64,000 nt of DNA, from the NCBI RefSeq assembly GCF_029854215.1, contig NZ_CP122961.1:1612001-1676000 (forward strand), in the 5' to 3' direction. This stretch comes from Halomonas alkaliantarctica. GTDB taxonomy: Bacteria > Pseudomonadota > Gammaproteobacteria > Pseudomonadales > Halomonadaceae. Below the pieces are notes generated by a model. That model was not told the DNA's origin. It was given only the letters and a program-made list of their open reading frames with translations, and did not search any database. Below are positions 8,632-19,527 of this stretch, in pieces. A program made the position numbers and the translations under genes. How positions within the stretch are numbered: position 1 is the stretch's first letter; every line of letters starts with the position of its first letter.

Positions 8632-10334
8632 GAAGTGAACGTCGCGGCGGTACCTCGCGTCAGACGCCGATTGCGCCCCCGCTCGGCGGTGGGCGTTTCA
8701 TGTTTATTCTGCTCGCGATTGGCTTGGCATCGGCTATTTTGATTGGTCGGATTACTTTGCTACAGGTCATTGACCGTCCCTTTCTGCAAAGCCAGGGCGA
8801 CGCGCGCACTCTCCGTCACGAAACAATCCCTGCTCACCGCGGCATGATTACAGACCGCAATGGCGAACCGTTGGCGATTTCCACGCCGGTGGTGACTCTT
8901 TGGGCCAATCCGCAAGAACTTCCCGACGATGCTATTCAGCGTGTAATGCTGGCCCAGGCGCTAGGCATGTCGCTGGGTGACTTCGAGGCGCGGGTGGCAC
9001 GCTTTAGCGAGCATGAGTTCATGTATTTGCGCCGCCAGATGACCCCCGCGGCGGCCCAGCAGGTTCTTAACCTGCGCACGCCTGGTGTTTACCCGCAACG
9101 CGAATATAAACGCTACTATCCCGCTGGCGAGGTCGCTGCTCAACTGCTGGGAGTGACCAACGTTGATGACGTCGGCCAGGAAGGCCTGGAGCTTTCTTAT
9201 CAGCCTTACCTAGCAGGTCGACCAGGCCAGCGCCGGGTCATTAAAGATCGCCGTGGGCGCCTGGTGCGCGAGCTGGGTGTTATTGACGAAGCCCAGCCGG
9301 GGGGGGGACTCACCCTCTCTATTGATCAACGCATTCAATATATGGCTTACCGGGAGCTACGCGCTGCAGTGGCTGAGAATGAGGCTGATGGTGGCGTGCT
9401 GGTGATGATGGATGCCCGCACGGGAGAGGTGTTGGCTATGGCTAACTTGCCCTCCTACAACCCTAACAACCGCGCAGGGCTTGATCCGCGTGGGTTACGT
9501 AACCAGGCGTTGGTCGATGTGTTTGAGCCCGGCTCGGTGATGAAACCGCTGGCCATGGCTGCCGTATTAGAGAGTGGCGTGGTGGATCGCGACGCAGTGG
9601 TTGATACCTCGCCCGGTTGGATGCGATTGGATCAGTTCACTATTCGCGATTTCCGTAATTACGGCGAGCTGGATTTAGCTGGCATTCTGGAACATTCTTC
9701 GAATGTGGGGATGTCTCGACTGGCACTGCGGTTGAGCGATACGGCCATCTGGGAAAAGTATAATCAGCTAGGACTGGGGCAGGCACCTGGAACCGGTTTT
9801 CCTGGCGAATCTACTGGCAGCTTGCCGGCACCGGTTCGCTGGTCGCGCAGCGAGCGGGCGACGCTCTCCTACGGTTACGGGCTGTCCGTGTCAGCTGTAC
9901 AGTTGGCAAGTGCTTACACGGCGCTAGCCAATGATGGCGTGCGTTTGCCACCCTCGCTGCTACGCCTTTCTGAGCCGCCGCAAGGTATCCCTGCGATAGC
10001 GCCTTCGGTCGCCAATGACCTGTTGCAGATACTGGAAACTTCCGTTGCGGCCTATACCGGTGGGCGGCGAGCTCGTGTCGAGGGCTATCGCGTCGGGGGT
10101 AAGACGGGCACCGTGCGCAAAATAGGCCAGCAGGGCTATACCACCGATGCATACCGTAGCGTCTTTGCCGGTATTGCCCCTATTTCTGACCCGCGTATTG
10201 TCACTGTGGTAATGATTGATCACCCCAAAGCCGGCGAATTTTATGGCGGCGCTGTCGCCGCACCGGTTTTTTCCAGTGTGACGGGGAATGCTTTACGCTT
10301 GTTGGACGTCCCGCCGGATCACGAGGCGGAATAG
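8628..10334 (+). CDS. ftsI: Peptidoglycan transpeptidase FtsI (PBP3)
   Basis: 568 residues. One transmembrane helix (about 23-45), a PBP dimerisation domain (about 60-220) and a transpeptidase domain with all three active-site motifs: Ser303-Val-Met-Lys306 (SxxK), Ser357-Ser-Asn359 (SxN) and Lys492-Thr-Gly494 (KTG). It cross-links septal peptidoglycan together with the glycosyltransferase FtsW. It is the target of aztreonam-type beta-lactams in this class. It overlaps ftsL at an ATGA junction; murE follows 17 bases after it with a good Shine-Dalgarno. Confidence 0.97.
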   Translation: MRSERRGGTSRQTPIAPPLGGGRFMFILLAIGLASAILIGRITLLQVIDRPFLQSQGDARTLRHETIPAHRGMITDRNGEPLAISTPVVTLWANPQELPDDAIQRVMLAQALGMSLGDFEARVARFSEHEFMYLRRQMTPAAAQQVLNLRTPGVYPQREYKRYYPAGEVAAQLLGVTNVDDVGQEGLELSYQPYLAGRPGQRRVIKDRRGRLVRELGVIDEAQPGGGLTLSIDQRIQYMAYRELRAAVAENEADGGVLVMMDARTGEVLAMANLPSYNPNNRAGLDPRGLRNQALVDVFEPGSVMKPLAMAAVLESGVVDRDAVVDTSPGWMRLDQFTIRDFRNYGELDLAGILEHSSNVGMSRLALRLSDTAIWEKYNQLGLGQAPGTGFPGESTGSLPAPVRWSRSERATLSYGYGLSVSAVQLASAYTALANDGVRLPPSLLRLSEPPQGIPAIAPSVANDLLQILETSVAAYTGGRRARVEGYRVGGKTGTVRKIGQQGYTTDAYRSVFAGIAPISDPRIVTVVMIDHPKAGEFYGGAVAAPVFSSVTGNALRLLDVPPDHEAE

Positions 10335-10351
10335 CTTTTTAAGGAGATGGC

Positions 10352-11845
10352 ATGACGCTGAGTCCAGGCGAAATATTAACGGCGCTCGCAAAAGTATGGC
10401 CCACGTCCCCTCTGCCCGCCGACCTGCCTAAGCTGCCGGATCAGGTGCGTATTGAGATGAATACGCGCACGCTCGCCAAGGGCGACATTTTTGTAGCCGT
10501 TCCTGGCAGCCAGCGTGACGGGCGCGACTATATTGAGCAAGCCCTTGAGGCTGGGGCTTCGCTTATTTTAGCGCAGGGGGCTCACGGCGATGTACAGCTT
10601 GAGGGGCAGGTGCTGAAGCTGCCCCATCTGTCATCGCGTTTAGGCGAATTGGGGCGAGCACTGTATAAGGTGCCCAGCGACCTGGAAGTGATTGCGGTGA
10701 CCGGCACTAATGGTAAAAGCTCTGTCACTCACTATATTGCGGCCCTCAGCGAAGCGTTGGGAACGCCTGCGGGTCTTGTCGGTACCTTAGGTGTGGGGCG
10801 TCCAGGCGAGCTGAGCGATAGTGGCTTAACCACGCCAGGCCCTTTGGCGCTGCAGGCGACGCTGGGTGAGCTGGCCCAGCAGGGCGTTAGGCGTGTTGCC
10901 TTGGAAGCTTCATCCCACGCTCTGGATCAGTACCGGTTGGAAGCGGTCAACGTCAGCGTGGGGGTGTTTACCAATCTGACTCGTGACCATTTGGACTACC
11001 ACGGCAGCATGGCGGCCTATGCGGCTTCGAAAGCCAAGCTGTTTCGCCGTTCTGAGCTCAGTTTGGCGGTGGTGAATGGGGACGATCCCTTGGCGCGCTT
11101 AATGCTGGCTGGTGCTAGTAGCCGGGTACGTGTGCTGGCCACCGGGCAAGATGAGGCCGTTACGCTGCGGGTGCTGGATTGGCAGGCGGTTGAGCAGGGG
11201 CAGCAAGCGATGATTGCGACCCCAGACGGCGAAAAAATGCTGCGCTTAACGTTAATGGGGCGCTTTAATTTAGATAACGTGCTGTTGGCGATGGCCGCGC
11301 TGTATGGGTTGGGTGAATCCCTCGATGCGCTATTCGATGCAGCGACATTGCTATCACCGGTGCCAGGGCGTATGGAGCGCTATGGCGATGAGGGCTCCCC
11401 CAGCGTGGTAGTGGATTATGCCCACACGCCGGATGCGCTGAATAGTGCTCTTCAGGCCCTTCGCGCTCACTTGGGCAACGCGGGTAAATTGTGGTGCGTG
11501 TTTGGCTGCGGAGGGGAGCGCGATACCGGTAAGCGAGCCGAAATGGCTCGAGCCGCCGAGCAGTTGGCCGATCACATCGTCGTCACCGACGATAACCCAC
11601 GGAATGAACCCGCCGCGCAAATCCGTGAGCAGATTTTGACCGGGTTCTCACCGGCAGCGCAGCCGATTGAGATCGCTGATCGCCGCGAAGCCGTCGCAGC
11701 GGCTATTCAGCAGGCGGCCGCTCAGGATGTGGTGCTGATCGCCGGAAAAGGGCATGAGGCGTATCAGGAGATCCAGGGCATACGCCATCCTTACGCCGAT
11801 AGCGAAGAGATTCAGCGCGCCTTTGCCCTGCGGAGAGCACAGTAA
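10352..11845 (+). CDS. murE: UDP-MurNAc-L-Ala-D-Glu:meso-diaminopimelate ligase
   Basis: 497 residues, three-domain Mur ligase. The ATP-binding loop TGTNGKSS is at 117-124. Asp414-Asn-Pro-Arg417 is the DNPR motif that marks meso-diaminopimelate rather than lysine specificity, so the cell wall is of the A1-gamma type usual in Gram-negatives. It acts in the cytoplasm as the third amino acid ligase of the pathway. Preceded by AAGGAGATGGC; its stop overlaps the murF ATG by one base. Confidence 0.97.
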   Translation: MTLSPGEILTALAKVWPTSPLPADLPKLPDQVRIEMNTRTLAKGDIFVAVPGSQRDGRDYIEQALEAGASLILAQGAHGDVQLEGQVLKLPHLSSRLGELGRALYKVPSDLEVIAVTGTNGKSSVTHYIAALSEALGTPAGLVGTLGVGRPGELSDSGLTTPGPLALQATLGELAQQGVRRVALEASSHALDQYRLEAVNVSVGVFTNLTRDHLDYHGSMAAYAASKAKLFRRSELSLAVVNGDDPLARLMLAGASSRVRVLATGQDEAVTLRVLDWQAVEQGQQAMIATPDGEKMLRLTLMGRFNLDNVLLAMAALYGLGESLDALFDAATLLSPVPGRMERYGDEGSPSVVVDYAHTPDALNSALQALRAHLGNAGKLWCVFGCGGERDTGKRAEMARAAEQLADHIVVTDDNPRNEPAAQIREQILTGFSPAAQPIEIADRREAVAAAIQQAAAQDVVLIAGKGHEAYQEIQGIRHPYADSEEIQRAFALRRAQ

Positions 11846-13197
11846 TGCACTGGACTCTTGGTCAAGTAGCCGCGGCGCTCGGCATCGAAACGCCGCCAGG
11901 AAGTGCTCAGCTTACCGTCAATTCAGTCGTTACCGACAGCCGTAAAATTGAGCCTGGGTGTCTGTTTGTTGCCTTGAAAGGGGTCAATTTTGACGCCCAT
12001 GATTTTGTTGAGAGTGCCAGGGAGTTGGGCGCTGCGGCGGCTCTCGTAGAGGCTCCCGTTACCAGCGATTTACCCCAGTTGGTTTGCCCCGATACTAGGC
12101 TAGCCTTAGGGCTGCTGGCCAACGCGCATCGCCGCGCGTGGCATGGCCCCTTGGTGGCAATCACTGGCAATAGCGGTAAAACCACAGTGAAGGAGATGTG
12201 CGCTTCATTGCTGACGCCTTTAGGCGAGGTGTTAGCGACCGAGGGGAATTTGAATAACGATTTCGGTGCGCCGCTAACCCTATTGCGACTGCGCCAGCAG
12301 CATAAAGCCGCTGTGATAGAGCTAGGCGCGAATCATTTGGGTGAGATTGCCTGGACTGCGCCGCTTGCACAGCCCGATATTGCGATTATTACCAATGTGA
12401 CCGGCGCCCATGTCGGCGAGTTTGGCGGTATGGGCCAGATAGCCCAGGCGAAAAGTGAGCTGCTAGCCGGGCTAGGTGAGCAGGGTACGGCCATATTGAA
12501 CCGCGATGATGACTACTACTCCTTCTGGGCTTCTCGAGCGGCCCCAAGGCGAGTCGTTAGCTTCGGCTTTCACCCCCAGGCTGATGTCAGCGCCTCAGCG
12601 CTTTCCTGTGATCCTCAAGGGCGGTATGCTTTCACGCTGATGCAGCAAGGTCAGGCACTGGGCCAAGTGCGTTTGCCGCTGCTCGGCAAGCATAATGTCA
12701 GCAACGCTTTAGCTGCCGCCGCTGCGGCATTGGCGCTAGGCGTGTCTCCAGAGCAGATCATTGCGCGCTTAGAGTCGCTGCAAGCGCTAGCGGGTAGGCT
12801 AGCCGTGGTGCCCGGTTTGCGGGGTGCCAAGCTGCTGGATGACACTTACAATGCAAACCCGGGGGCGGTCAAAGCGGCCCTGGATACGCTGGCCAGTTTC
12901 CCGGCCCCGCGCTGGTGCGCGCTAGGCGCCATGGGCGAGCTGGGGCAGGATTCAGCGGCGCTACACGCAGATATTGGCCGCTATGCCGCTGAACTTGGCA
13001 TTGATGAGCTGCTGACGCTGGGCGACGCCGCGCGCGCTGCCAGTGAAGCCTTTGGTCGTGGGCTGCATTTTAACGATTACGAGGCGCTAACGCGTCATGT
13101 CACTAATACTTTGCCGCCGGACACCACTTTACTGGTGAAAGGGTCGCGCAGTGCGGGCATGGAACATGTCGTTAATGCACTGCGTTCGGATAAATAA
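11845..13197 (+). CDS. murF: UDP-MurNAc-tripeptide:D-Ala-D-Ala ligase
   Basis: 450 residues, Mur ligase family. The P-loop GNSGKT is at 108-113, followed by KEMCASLL; the substrate region KLLDDTYNANPG near 330 is typical of MurF. It adds the D-Ala-D-Ala dipeptide made by Ddl, encoded 6.3 kb downstream, to complete the UDP-MurNAc-pentapeptide. Start overlaps the murE stop by one base. Confidence 0.97.
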   Translation: MHWTLGQVAAALGIETPPGSAQLTVNSVVTDSRKIEPGCLFVALKGVNFDAHDFVESARELGAAAALVEAPVTSDLPQLVCPDTRLALGLLANAHRRAWHGPLVAITGNSGKTTVKEMCASLLTPLGEVLATEGNLNNDFGAPLTLLRLRQQHKAAVIELGANHLGEIAWTAPLAQPDIAIITNVTGAHVGEFGGMGQIAQAKSELLAGLGEQGTAILNRDDDYYSFWASRAAPRRVVSFGFHPQADVSASALSCDPQGRYAFTLMQQGQALGQVRLPLLGKHNVSNALAAAAAALALGVSPEQIIARLESLQALAGRLAVVPGLRGAKLLDDTYNANPGAVKAALDTLASFPAPRWCALGAMGELGQDSAALHADIGRYAAELGIDELLTLGDAARAASEAFGRGLHFNDYEALTRHVTNTLPPDTTLLVKGSRSAGMEHVVNALRSDK

Positions 13198-13211
13198 GGT
13201 AAACGCCGTTC

Positions 13212-14294
13212 ATGTTACTTCACTTGGCGAATTTTCTGTCGCAGTACCAATCTGATTTTCAGGTAGTCAATTATTTAACCCTACGCGTGATTTTAGGCGC
13301 TCTCACTTCATTAATGCTCTGCTTATGGCTTGGGCCATGGATGATCCGCAAGCTGGTAGAAGGACAAATCGGTCAATCCGTGCGTGACGATGGCCCGCAG
13401 TCCCACCTTTCCAAGGCGGGCACCCCCACCATGGGGGGGGCGATGATTATATTGGCCATCGCCATCAGTACGTTACTTTGGGGTGATTTAACCAACCTTT
13501 ATATCTGGGTGGTATTAGGCGTCACGCTAGGTTTTGGTGCGATTGGTTGGGTCGATGATTACCGCAAAGTAGTCGAGAAAAATCCGCGTGGTCTACCCGC
13601 CCGATGGAAGTATTTCTGGCAGTCGGTGGTGGGGCTTGGGGCGGCAGTGCTGCTCTATTTGACCGCCTCAACGCCGGTCGAAACCAGCTTGTTGGTGCCA
13701 ATGTTCAAAGAGGTTGCACTGCCACTGGGTCTGTTTTACATCGTGCTTAGCTACTTTGTGATTGTGGGCAGCTCCAACGCGGTTAATTTAACCGATGGTC
13801 TCGATGGCTTGGCGATTATGCCTACGGTGCTGGTGGCCATGGGCCTGTCGGTGTTTGCTTATGCCAGTGGCAATACCGTGTTTGCCGAGTATTTACATAT
13901 TCCGTTTATTGTCGGTACCGGCGAGCTGGCGGTTTTTTGTGCCACCATTGCTGGCGCTGGGCTTGGCTTCTTATGGTTCAACACTTATCCCGCCCAGGTC
14001 TTTATGGGCGACGTAGGTGCCTTGGCGCTAGGGGCTGCATTGGGCGTGGTGGCGGTGATCGTGCGTCAGGAAATCGTGCTGTTTATTATGGGCGGTATTT
14101 TTGTTATGGAGACAGTGTCGGTCATTCTTCAGGTGGGCTCTTATAAACTCACCGGGCGACGCATCTTCCGCATGGCGCCATTGCATCACCACTATGAGTT
14201 GAAAGGTTGGCCTGAGCCGCGGGTCATCGTGCGCTTTTGGATCATTACCGTGGTGCTGGTGCTGCTTGGTCTCGCAACGCTCAAGGTTCGTTAA
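13212..14294 (+). CDS. mraY: Phospho-MurNAc-pentapeptide translocase (lipid I synthase)
   Basis: 360 residues, ten predicted membrane helices. The conserved cytoplasmic Asp motifs are present: VDDYRK (about 116-121), NLTDGLDG (192-199) and the [11 protein letters not shown] segment near 262, plus HHHYELKGW near the C-terminus. It transfers phospho-MurNAc-pentapeptide to undecaprenyl phosphate at the inner membrane to make lipid I. 14 bases separate it from murF. Length matches the family exactly. Confidence 0.97.
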   Translation: MLLHLANFLSQYQSDFQVVNYLTLRVILGALTSLMLCLWLGPWMIRKLVEGQIGQSVRDDGPQSHLSKAGTPTMGGAMIILAIAISTLLWGDLTNLYIWVVLGVTLGFGAIGWVDDYRKVVEKNPRGLPARWKYFWQSVVGLGAAVLLYLTASTPVETSLLVPMFKEVALPLGLFYIVLSYFVIVGSSNAVNLTDGLDGLAIMPTVLVAMGLSVFAYASGNTVFAEYLHIPFIVGTGELAVFCATIAGAGLGFLWFNTYPAQVFMGDVGALALGAALGVVAVIVRQEIVLFIMGGIFVMETVSVILQVGSYKLTGRRIFRMAPLHHHYELKGWPEPRVIVRFWIITVVLVLLGLATLKVR

Positions 14295-14366
14295 TGAACG
14301 TTCATTAATGCAAATGGCCAAGAGTGGATTGACGGGTCGAGAGCAGGAGGCGAGAGGAAGCCGGTG

Positions 14367-15755
14367 ATGGTTCGAGTTGCTAGAGGTTTAACGCTGGTGG
14401 TGGGGCTGGGGCTGTCGGGAAGAGCGATATGCCGCCATTTAAGCCGCTTAAATGTGCCTTATATGGCAGCGGATACGCGTGCCGAACCACCAGGATTGGA
14501 TGACTTTCAAACCGCTCATCCTGGTATTGAAATTCACTGCGGCCCGTTAACCTCGCTGGATCTGCGTGATGTTGAAGAGGTAGTGGTTAGCCCTGGGCTT
14601 GATCCGAGAATGCCGGGCTTAAAAGAGCTGGCTGACCAGCTAAACCCGCGCACAGGTGAACCGATGGTGGTGGGTGAGATAGCCCTCTTTGTTCGCGCCG
14701 CTAATGCGCCCATTGCCGCTATCACCGGCTCTAATGCCAAATCAACGGTTACTACGCTGCTGGGAGAGATGGCTGCCGCCGCCGGTGTGAATGCGGCGGT
14801 GGGGGGTAATCTTGGTACTCCCGCGTTGGATCTGTTGGCTAGCCACCCCGATGCGGCACTCTACATTCTTGAGCTTTCAAGTTTTCAGCTCGAGACGACT
14901 CCCTATCTTGGTGCGCGCTGCGCTGCTTTCCTGAACTTATCCGAAGATCACCTCGACCGCCATGGGGATATGCATGGCTATCGAGCCGCCAAACAGCGTA
15001 TTTTTATTGGTGCCGAGCACGCCGTGGTGAATGCCGATGAACCCCGCACGTGGCCAGAACATCCCGTTGACCAGGTGGCTTACTTTACTCAAGCAGCCCC
15101 TAAGGGAGAAGAGTGGGGGCTGGCACTTCACCATGAGAAGTCGACGTTAATGCAAGGCTCCAGTCCTTGGCTGGCTATCAATGAGTTAAAAATGGCAGGT
15201 CAGCACAACTACCTCAATGCATTGGCCGCTCTGGCTATGGGCCAGGCGTTAGGCTTTGCGGCTGCGCCCATGTGCAGCGCGCTGCGCGAATTTAAAGGCT
15301 TGGAACACCGCAGTGAAGTCATTGCGCAAATTAACGGCGTCACATGGGTCAACGACACCAAGGGTACCAACGTCGGCGCTACTTTAGCGGCCATTAATGG
15401 CATTGGTGCAACGCTAGAAGGGCGTTTGATTTTACTCGCGGGTGGCGTAGGTAAGGGCGCTGATTTTTCTCCTTTGGCCGAGCCTCTTTCTAAGTGCGCG
15501 CGACACGTGCTGCTTTTCGGTTTAGATGCTCCGCGGCTAGCCGACGCATTGATTGAACACGTCAGCATTCAGCAGGTTGAGAATTTAACCCAGGCGATGC
15601 AGGCAGCCTTTGAGCTTGCCCAGCCGGGAGACTGCGTGCTGCTCTCGCCCGCCTGCGCGAGCCTGGATCAGTTTGCCAACTACCAACAGCGCGGCGAAGT
15701 ATTTCGCCGTTGGGTGCAGGGCAAGGTATCACCTGCCGCCGGGGAGGCGCTATGA
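14367..15755 (+). CDS. murD: UDP-MurNAc-L-Ala:D-glutamate ligase
   Basis: 462 residues from the ATG at 14367; a GTG immediately before it (14364) is an equally in-frame alternative. ATP-binding loop GSNAKST at 121-127; the Ala in place of the Gly seen in E. coli is, as I recall, usual in pseudomonad-type MurD. HxxR and DDTKGTN-like segment (VNDTKGTN) near 330 are family marks. It adds D-glutamate in the cytoplasm. A purine-rich stretch AGGAGGCGAGAGGAAG gives ample ribosome binding. Its end overlaps ftsW by four bases. Confidence 0.95.
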   Translation: MVRVARGLTLVVGLGLSGRAICRHLSRLNVPYMAADTRAEPPGLDDFQTAHPGIEIHCGPLTSLDLRDVEEVVVSPGLDPRMPGLKELADQLNPRTGEPMVVGEIALFVRAANAPIAAITGSNAKSTVTTLLGEMAAAAGVNAAVGGNLGTPALDLLASHPDAALYILELSSFQLETTPYLGARCAAFLNLSEDHLDRHGDMHGYRAAKQRIFIGAEHAVVNADEPRTWPEHPVDQVAYFTQAAPKGEEWGLALHHEKSTLMQGSSPWLAINELKMAGQHNYLNALAALAMGQALGFAAAPMCSALREFKGLEHRSEVIAQINGVTWVNDTKGTNVGATLAAINGIGATLEGRLILLAGGVGKGADFSPLAEPLSKCARHVLLFGLDAPRLADALIEHVSIQQVENLTQAMQAAFELAQPGDCVLLSPACASLDQFANYQQRGEVFRRWVQGKVSPAAGEAL

Positions 15756-16933
15756 GTCGAGTTCAGCGTCTGCGTGCAGTGCTTACCACGCGCGATCTGC
15801 CCTGTGATATTTGGCTGATCATAGCGGCGGTTGCCTTGGCGGGGTTGGGCTGGGTCATGGTCAGTTCGGCGTCGATTGGTTTGTTGGAGGATACCTATCA
15901 CTACTCACGCCAGCACGGTATTTTTCTGGTGCTGGCCATCATGGCCTGCGTCTTCATGCTCTGCGTGCCGCTTGAAGTCTGGCGCCAAAACGCAGCGCTG
16001 ATTCTGCTCGCTGCTATTTTTCTATTGGTTTTGGTGCTGATTGTTGGCCAGGAGATCAATGGTAGTAAGCGCTGGATAGCATTGCCAGGGCCATTGCCGA
16101 GTTTACAGGTTTCCGAATTTGCCAAAGTTGGGCTGATTTTCTACATGGCGGCATTTATGTCGCGTTTTACCTACGATTTGCGTCGCCGAGCGTTCAGTAT
16201 GTGGCGCCCACTGGCCGTGCTGGCCGTGCCGATTGGACTGCTATTTTTAGCGCCTGATTTCGGCGGGATGGTGGTGTTTACCGTCTGCGTGATTGGCATG
16301 CTGATGATGTGCGGTGCCTCGCTGGTGCTGCTGGTTGGTAGCGGGCTGCTGCTCGGCTCTGGGGCGGTTGTCATGGTGCTTATAGAACCCTACCGGCTGG
16401 CCCGCTGGACCAGTTTTTTAGACCCCTGGGCCGATCAGTTTGCGACCGGCTATCAGTTAACCCAGGCGTTAATTGCCTTTGGGCGGGGTCATGTAACAGG
16501 CACTGGTCTGGGTAACAGCGTTCAGAAGCTGCACTACCTGCCCGAAGCGCATACCGACTTTATATTTGCGGTGATCGCCGAGGAGCTGGGAATGATCGGC
16601 GCGATTATCGTCGTGATGTTGTTCACGTTGTTTATTGCCCGCGCCATGTGGATAGGGCGCAAAGCTGAGTTAGCAGGGCATCTATTTGGCGCTTATCTAA
16701 GCTACGGAATCGGCTTTGTCGTAGCCGCCCAGGCGTTTATCAACATGGCGGTAAGTTCCGGGCTGCTGCCGACCAAAGGGCTAACGCTGCCGCTGATGAG
16801 CTATGGCGGCTCTAGCCTGCTAGTGACAGGCATAATGGTGGGGCTACTGCTGCGCACGGATGCTGAAACACGTCATCGTCCCCGACGCGCGTCCACCCCC
16901 TATAAATCGCGCCATGAACCGCGTTTATCGTAA
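15752..16933 (+). CDS. ftsW: Septal peptidoglycan glycosyltransferase FtsW (SEDS family)
   Basis: 393 residues from the ATG at 15752, which overlaps the murD stop as ATGA and is preceded by GGGGAGG. About ten membrane helices; the SEDS signatures GNSVQKLHYLPEAHTDFIFAVIAEE and the C-terminal PLMSYGGSSLL are present. It polymerises lipid II at the septum with FtsI. An in-frame upstream start at 15710 would extend into murD with no ribosome binding site and is rejected. Confidence 0.96.
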   Translation: MSRVQRLRAVLTTRDLPCDIWLIIAAVALAGLGWVMVSSASIGLLEDTYHYSRQHGIFLVLAIMACVFMLCVPLEVWRQNAALILLAAIFLLVLVLIVGQEINGSKRWIALPGPLPSLQVSEFAKVGLIFYMAAFMSRFTYDLRRRAFSMWRPLAVLAVPIGLLFLAPDFGGMVVFTVCVIGMLMMCGASLVLLVGSGLLLGSGAVVMVLIEPYRLARWTSFLDPWADQFATGYQLTQALIAFGRGHVTGTGLGNSVQKLHYLPEAHTDFIFAVIAEELGMIGAIIVVMLFTLFIARAMWIGRKAELAGHLFGAYLSYGIGFVVAAQAFINMAVSSGLLPTKGLTLPLMSYGGSSLLVTGIMVGLLLRTDAETRHRPRRASTPYKSRHEPRLS

Positions 16934-16966
16934 CGCTATGCCGCTTGATGCTATCAGGAGTTTGAT

Positions 16967-18064
16967 GTGACGACTAACGTTAGCCGACGAGTACTGATTA
17001 TGGCGGGGGGCACTGGCGGCCACGTTTTTCCCGCCCTGTCACTCGCCAACGCTTTGCAGGCGCAGCAGGTCGACGTTGAGTGGTTGGGCAGTCCTAGAGG
17101 GATTGAAAACCGGCTTGTGCCCGAGTCGGGCATTAAATTACATACAATTGCGGTTAGCGGGCTGCGTGGCAATGGCTTGACGGGCTGGCTAAAAGCACCG
17201 CTAAACCTTAGCCGTGCGGTACTGCAGGCGCGTGCAGTTATTCGCGACTTTAAGCCTCACGTGGTGGTCGGTTTGGGTGGTTTTGCCAGTGGTCCTGGCG
17301 GGTTAGCTGCTTGGCTGACGCGCGTTCCATTGGTGATTCATGAGCAGAACGCCGTTGCAGGCCTGACTAATCGGGTGCTATCGCGGTTGGCTAAGCGCAC
17401 CTATGCCGCCTTTCCGGAGGCTTTTGGGGAGCGTGCCGACGTCATCGGTAACCCGGTGCGTGATGATATTGCTGCCTTGGGGAACTCGCCGCGAGATGAG
17501 GAAACGCTCTCATCCCGGCCTCTACGGTTGTTGGTAGTGGGCGGTTCGCTCGGCGCTGTCGCGCTTAATGAACGCTTGGCTCCTGCACTGGCTGCACTGC
17601 CCATTGAGCGGCGTCCTCACGTGCGCCATCAGGCGGGTAAGAATCGTGACGAGGCCACTACTGAAAATTATCAACAGCACGGCGTGAGCGCTGAGGTTAG
17701 CCCCTTTATTGACGATATGGCCGCCGCCTATGAGTGGGCCGACTTAGTGGTGTGCCGCTCAGGCGCGCTGACAGTCGCGGAATTGGCCGCTGCGGCTAAG
17801 CCAGCGCTGCTGGTGCCGTTCCCCTTTGCCGTCGATGACCACCAGCGAATCAATGCCCAGGTGTTAGTCAAGGCAGGAGCGGCAAAGTGCGTGGTTCAGT
17901 CTGAGCTCACCGTTGAGCGGTTAAGTGAATTTTTAAATCAATTGCTCATCCCAAACACCCTGGCAGCGATGGCGGCCAATGCTCGCCAGGCTGCCCATTT
18001 AGACGCCACGAAGCGGTTGGCTGAAGGGTGCTTGGCGATGGTGCCGTTAGGAGACTCCGCGTGA
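16967..18064 (+). CDS. murG: Lipid II synthase (GlcNAc transferase) MurG
   Basis: 365 residues from a GTG start at 16967 with AGGAG seven bases upstream. The N-terminal loop [11 protein letters not shown] (about 14-24) and the C-terminal donor site [35 protein letters not shown] are hallmarks of MurG. It is a peripheral inner-membrane GT-B enzyme adding GlcNAc to lipid I. An ATG two bases earlier (16965) leads straight into a stop and cannot be the start. It overlaps murC. Confidence 0.96.
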   Translation: MTTNVSRRVLIMAGGTGGHVFPALSLANALQAQQVDVEWLGSPRGIENRLVPESGIKLHTIAVSGLRGNGLTGWLKAPLNLSRAVLQARAVIRDFKPHVVVGLGGFASGPGGLAAWLTRVPLVIHEQNAVAGLTNRVLSRLAKRTYAAFPEAFGERADVIGNPVRDDIAALGNSPRDEETLSSRPLRLLVVGGSLGAVALNERLAPALAALPIERRPHVRHQAGKNRDEATTENYQQHGVSAEVSPFIDDMAAAYEWADLVVCRSGALTVAELAAAAKPALLVPFPFAVDDHQRINAQVLVKAGAAKCVVQSELTVERLSEFLNQLLIPNTLAAMAANARQAAHLDATKRLAEGCLAMVPLGDSA

Positions 18065-19527
18065 TCGATTCAGACAAAACCGTAGCACCCTCACGTTCTG
18101 CCGCTGGCCCCGGCATGCGCCGCATTCGGCGACTCCATTTTGTCGGCATTGGTGGCGCAGGGATGTGTGGTATTGCCGAGGTGCTAGCCAATCAAGGCTA
18201 TACCGTGAGCGGTAGTGATGCGAAAACCTCTTCGGTCGTGGAACGGCTGCGTCAATGCGGTGTTAGTGTCGCGATCGGGCATGCCGAGGCCAATGTCGAG
18301 GGCGCTGATGTGGTGGTGGTGTCGAGTGCCATTGATGAAACCAATCCAGAAATACGCTGGGCCCATGAGCACCGCGTGCCGGTGGTGCGTCGGGCTGAAA
18401 TGCTCGCTGAGCTAATGCGTTTTCGTCATGGCATCGCCGTGGCGGGCACCCATGGCAAAACCACCACGACCAGTTTGACGGCGACACTGCTGGCGGAAGG
18501 GGGGCTTGATCCCACCTTTGTGATTGGCGGGAAATTAACCAGTGCCGGCGCCAATGCCCGCTTAGGCGAGGGCGACTATCTCGTTGCCGAGGCCGATGAG
18601 TCCGACGCCTCTTTTTTGCACTTACAGCCGATGGTGTCGATTGTCACCAATATCGATGCTGACCATATGGCGACCTATGGCGGCGATTTTGAGCGGCTAA
18701 AAAGTACCTTTATCGAATTTCTACACAACTTGCCGTTTTATGGCTTGGCTGTGCTGTGTATCGATGACCCCCATGTGCGTGTGCTTTGCGAGCAGGTAAA
18801 GCGCCAGTTCGTGACCTATGGGTTTGATAGCGATGCCGATTACCGGATTGTTGATTTTGCTCAGCTTGGTGGTGAAGTGTCGTTCACAGCTTTACGCCCT
18901 GGCGGCGCTGCGCCATTAGACGTACGTTTGGCTATGCCGGGGCGCCACAATGCCCTAAACGCCATGGCGGCGATTGTGGTGGCTACCGATGCAGGCGTGA
19001 GTGATAGCGCTATTCTGAGCGGTCTGGCTGGTTTCGCCGGGGTTGGTCGCCGTTTCCAGGTGCATGGTCATTTTCCTGCGCCCCACGGTGGCGGCGATAT
19101 CATGCTGGTGGATGACTATGGTCACCATCCTCGGGAAGTTGATATGGTTATTCAGGCCATTCGTGCAGGGTGGCCGGATCGCCGCCTGGTTATGCTTTAT
19201 CAGCCCCATCGCTATAGCCGTACCCGCGACTTATATGAAGATTTTGTCAGAGTGCTTTCTCAAGTGGATACGCTGGTGCTACTTGATGTTTACAGTGCCG
19301 GTGAAGCGGTTATTCCTGGTGCCGAAGGAAAAACCTTGGCGGGCTCTATTCGTCAGCGAGGTGACGTTGACCCGCTATTTGTCGAGCACAAACATGAACT
19401 GCCTGCGCTGTTAACCAATGTATTGCGCCCAGGCGATATTTTAATAACCCAGGGCGCCGGTGATGTGGGGGGGATTTCCCTGCGTTTGGCACAGGCACAG
19501 CTAGCGATGAACGAGGTGGATCTGTGA
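18061..19527 (+). CDS. murC: UDP-MurNAc:L-alanine ligase
   Basis: 488 residues from the GTG at 18061, whose TGA-overlapping GTGA junction with murG and GGAG eight bases upstream fix the start; family alignment agrees. N-terminal [19 protein letters not shown] loop AGTHGKTT (128-135) and [10 protein letters not shown] are typical of MurC. First amino acid ligase of the peptide stem. A longer in-frame extension into murG has no ribosome site. It overlaps ddl by four bases. Confidence 0.96.
   Translation: MIDSDKTVAPSRSAAGPGMRRIRRLHFVGIGGAGMCGIAEVLANQGYTVSGSDAKTSSVVERLRQCGVSVAIGHAEANVEGADVVVVSSAIDETNPEIRWAHEHRVPVVRRAEMLAELMRFRHGIAVAGTHGKTTTTSLTATLLAEGGLDPTFVIGGKLTSAGANARLGEGDYLVAEADESDASFLHLQPMVSIVTNIDADHMATYGGDFERLKSTFIEFLHNLPFYGLAVLCIDDPHVRVLCEQVKRQFVTYGFDSDADYRIVDFAQLGGEVSFTALRPGGAAPLDVRLAMPGRHNALNAMAAIVVATDAGVSDSAILSGLAGFAGVGRRFQVHGHFPAPHGGGDIMLVDDYGHHPREVDMVIQAIRAGWPDRRLVMLYQPHRYSRTRDLYEDFVRVLSQVDTLVLLDVYSAGEAVIPGAEGKTLAGSIRQRGDVDPLFVEHKHELPALLTNVLRPGDILITQGAGDVGGISLRLAQAQLAMNEVDL

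Noticed and set aside
14727..14750. Ala in the MurD P-loop (GSNAKST) as a sign of inactivation
   Set aside because: All other motifs are intact and the variant is, as I recall, normal in pseudomonad-type MurD.
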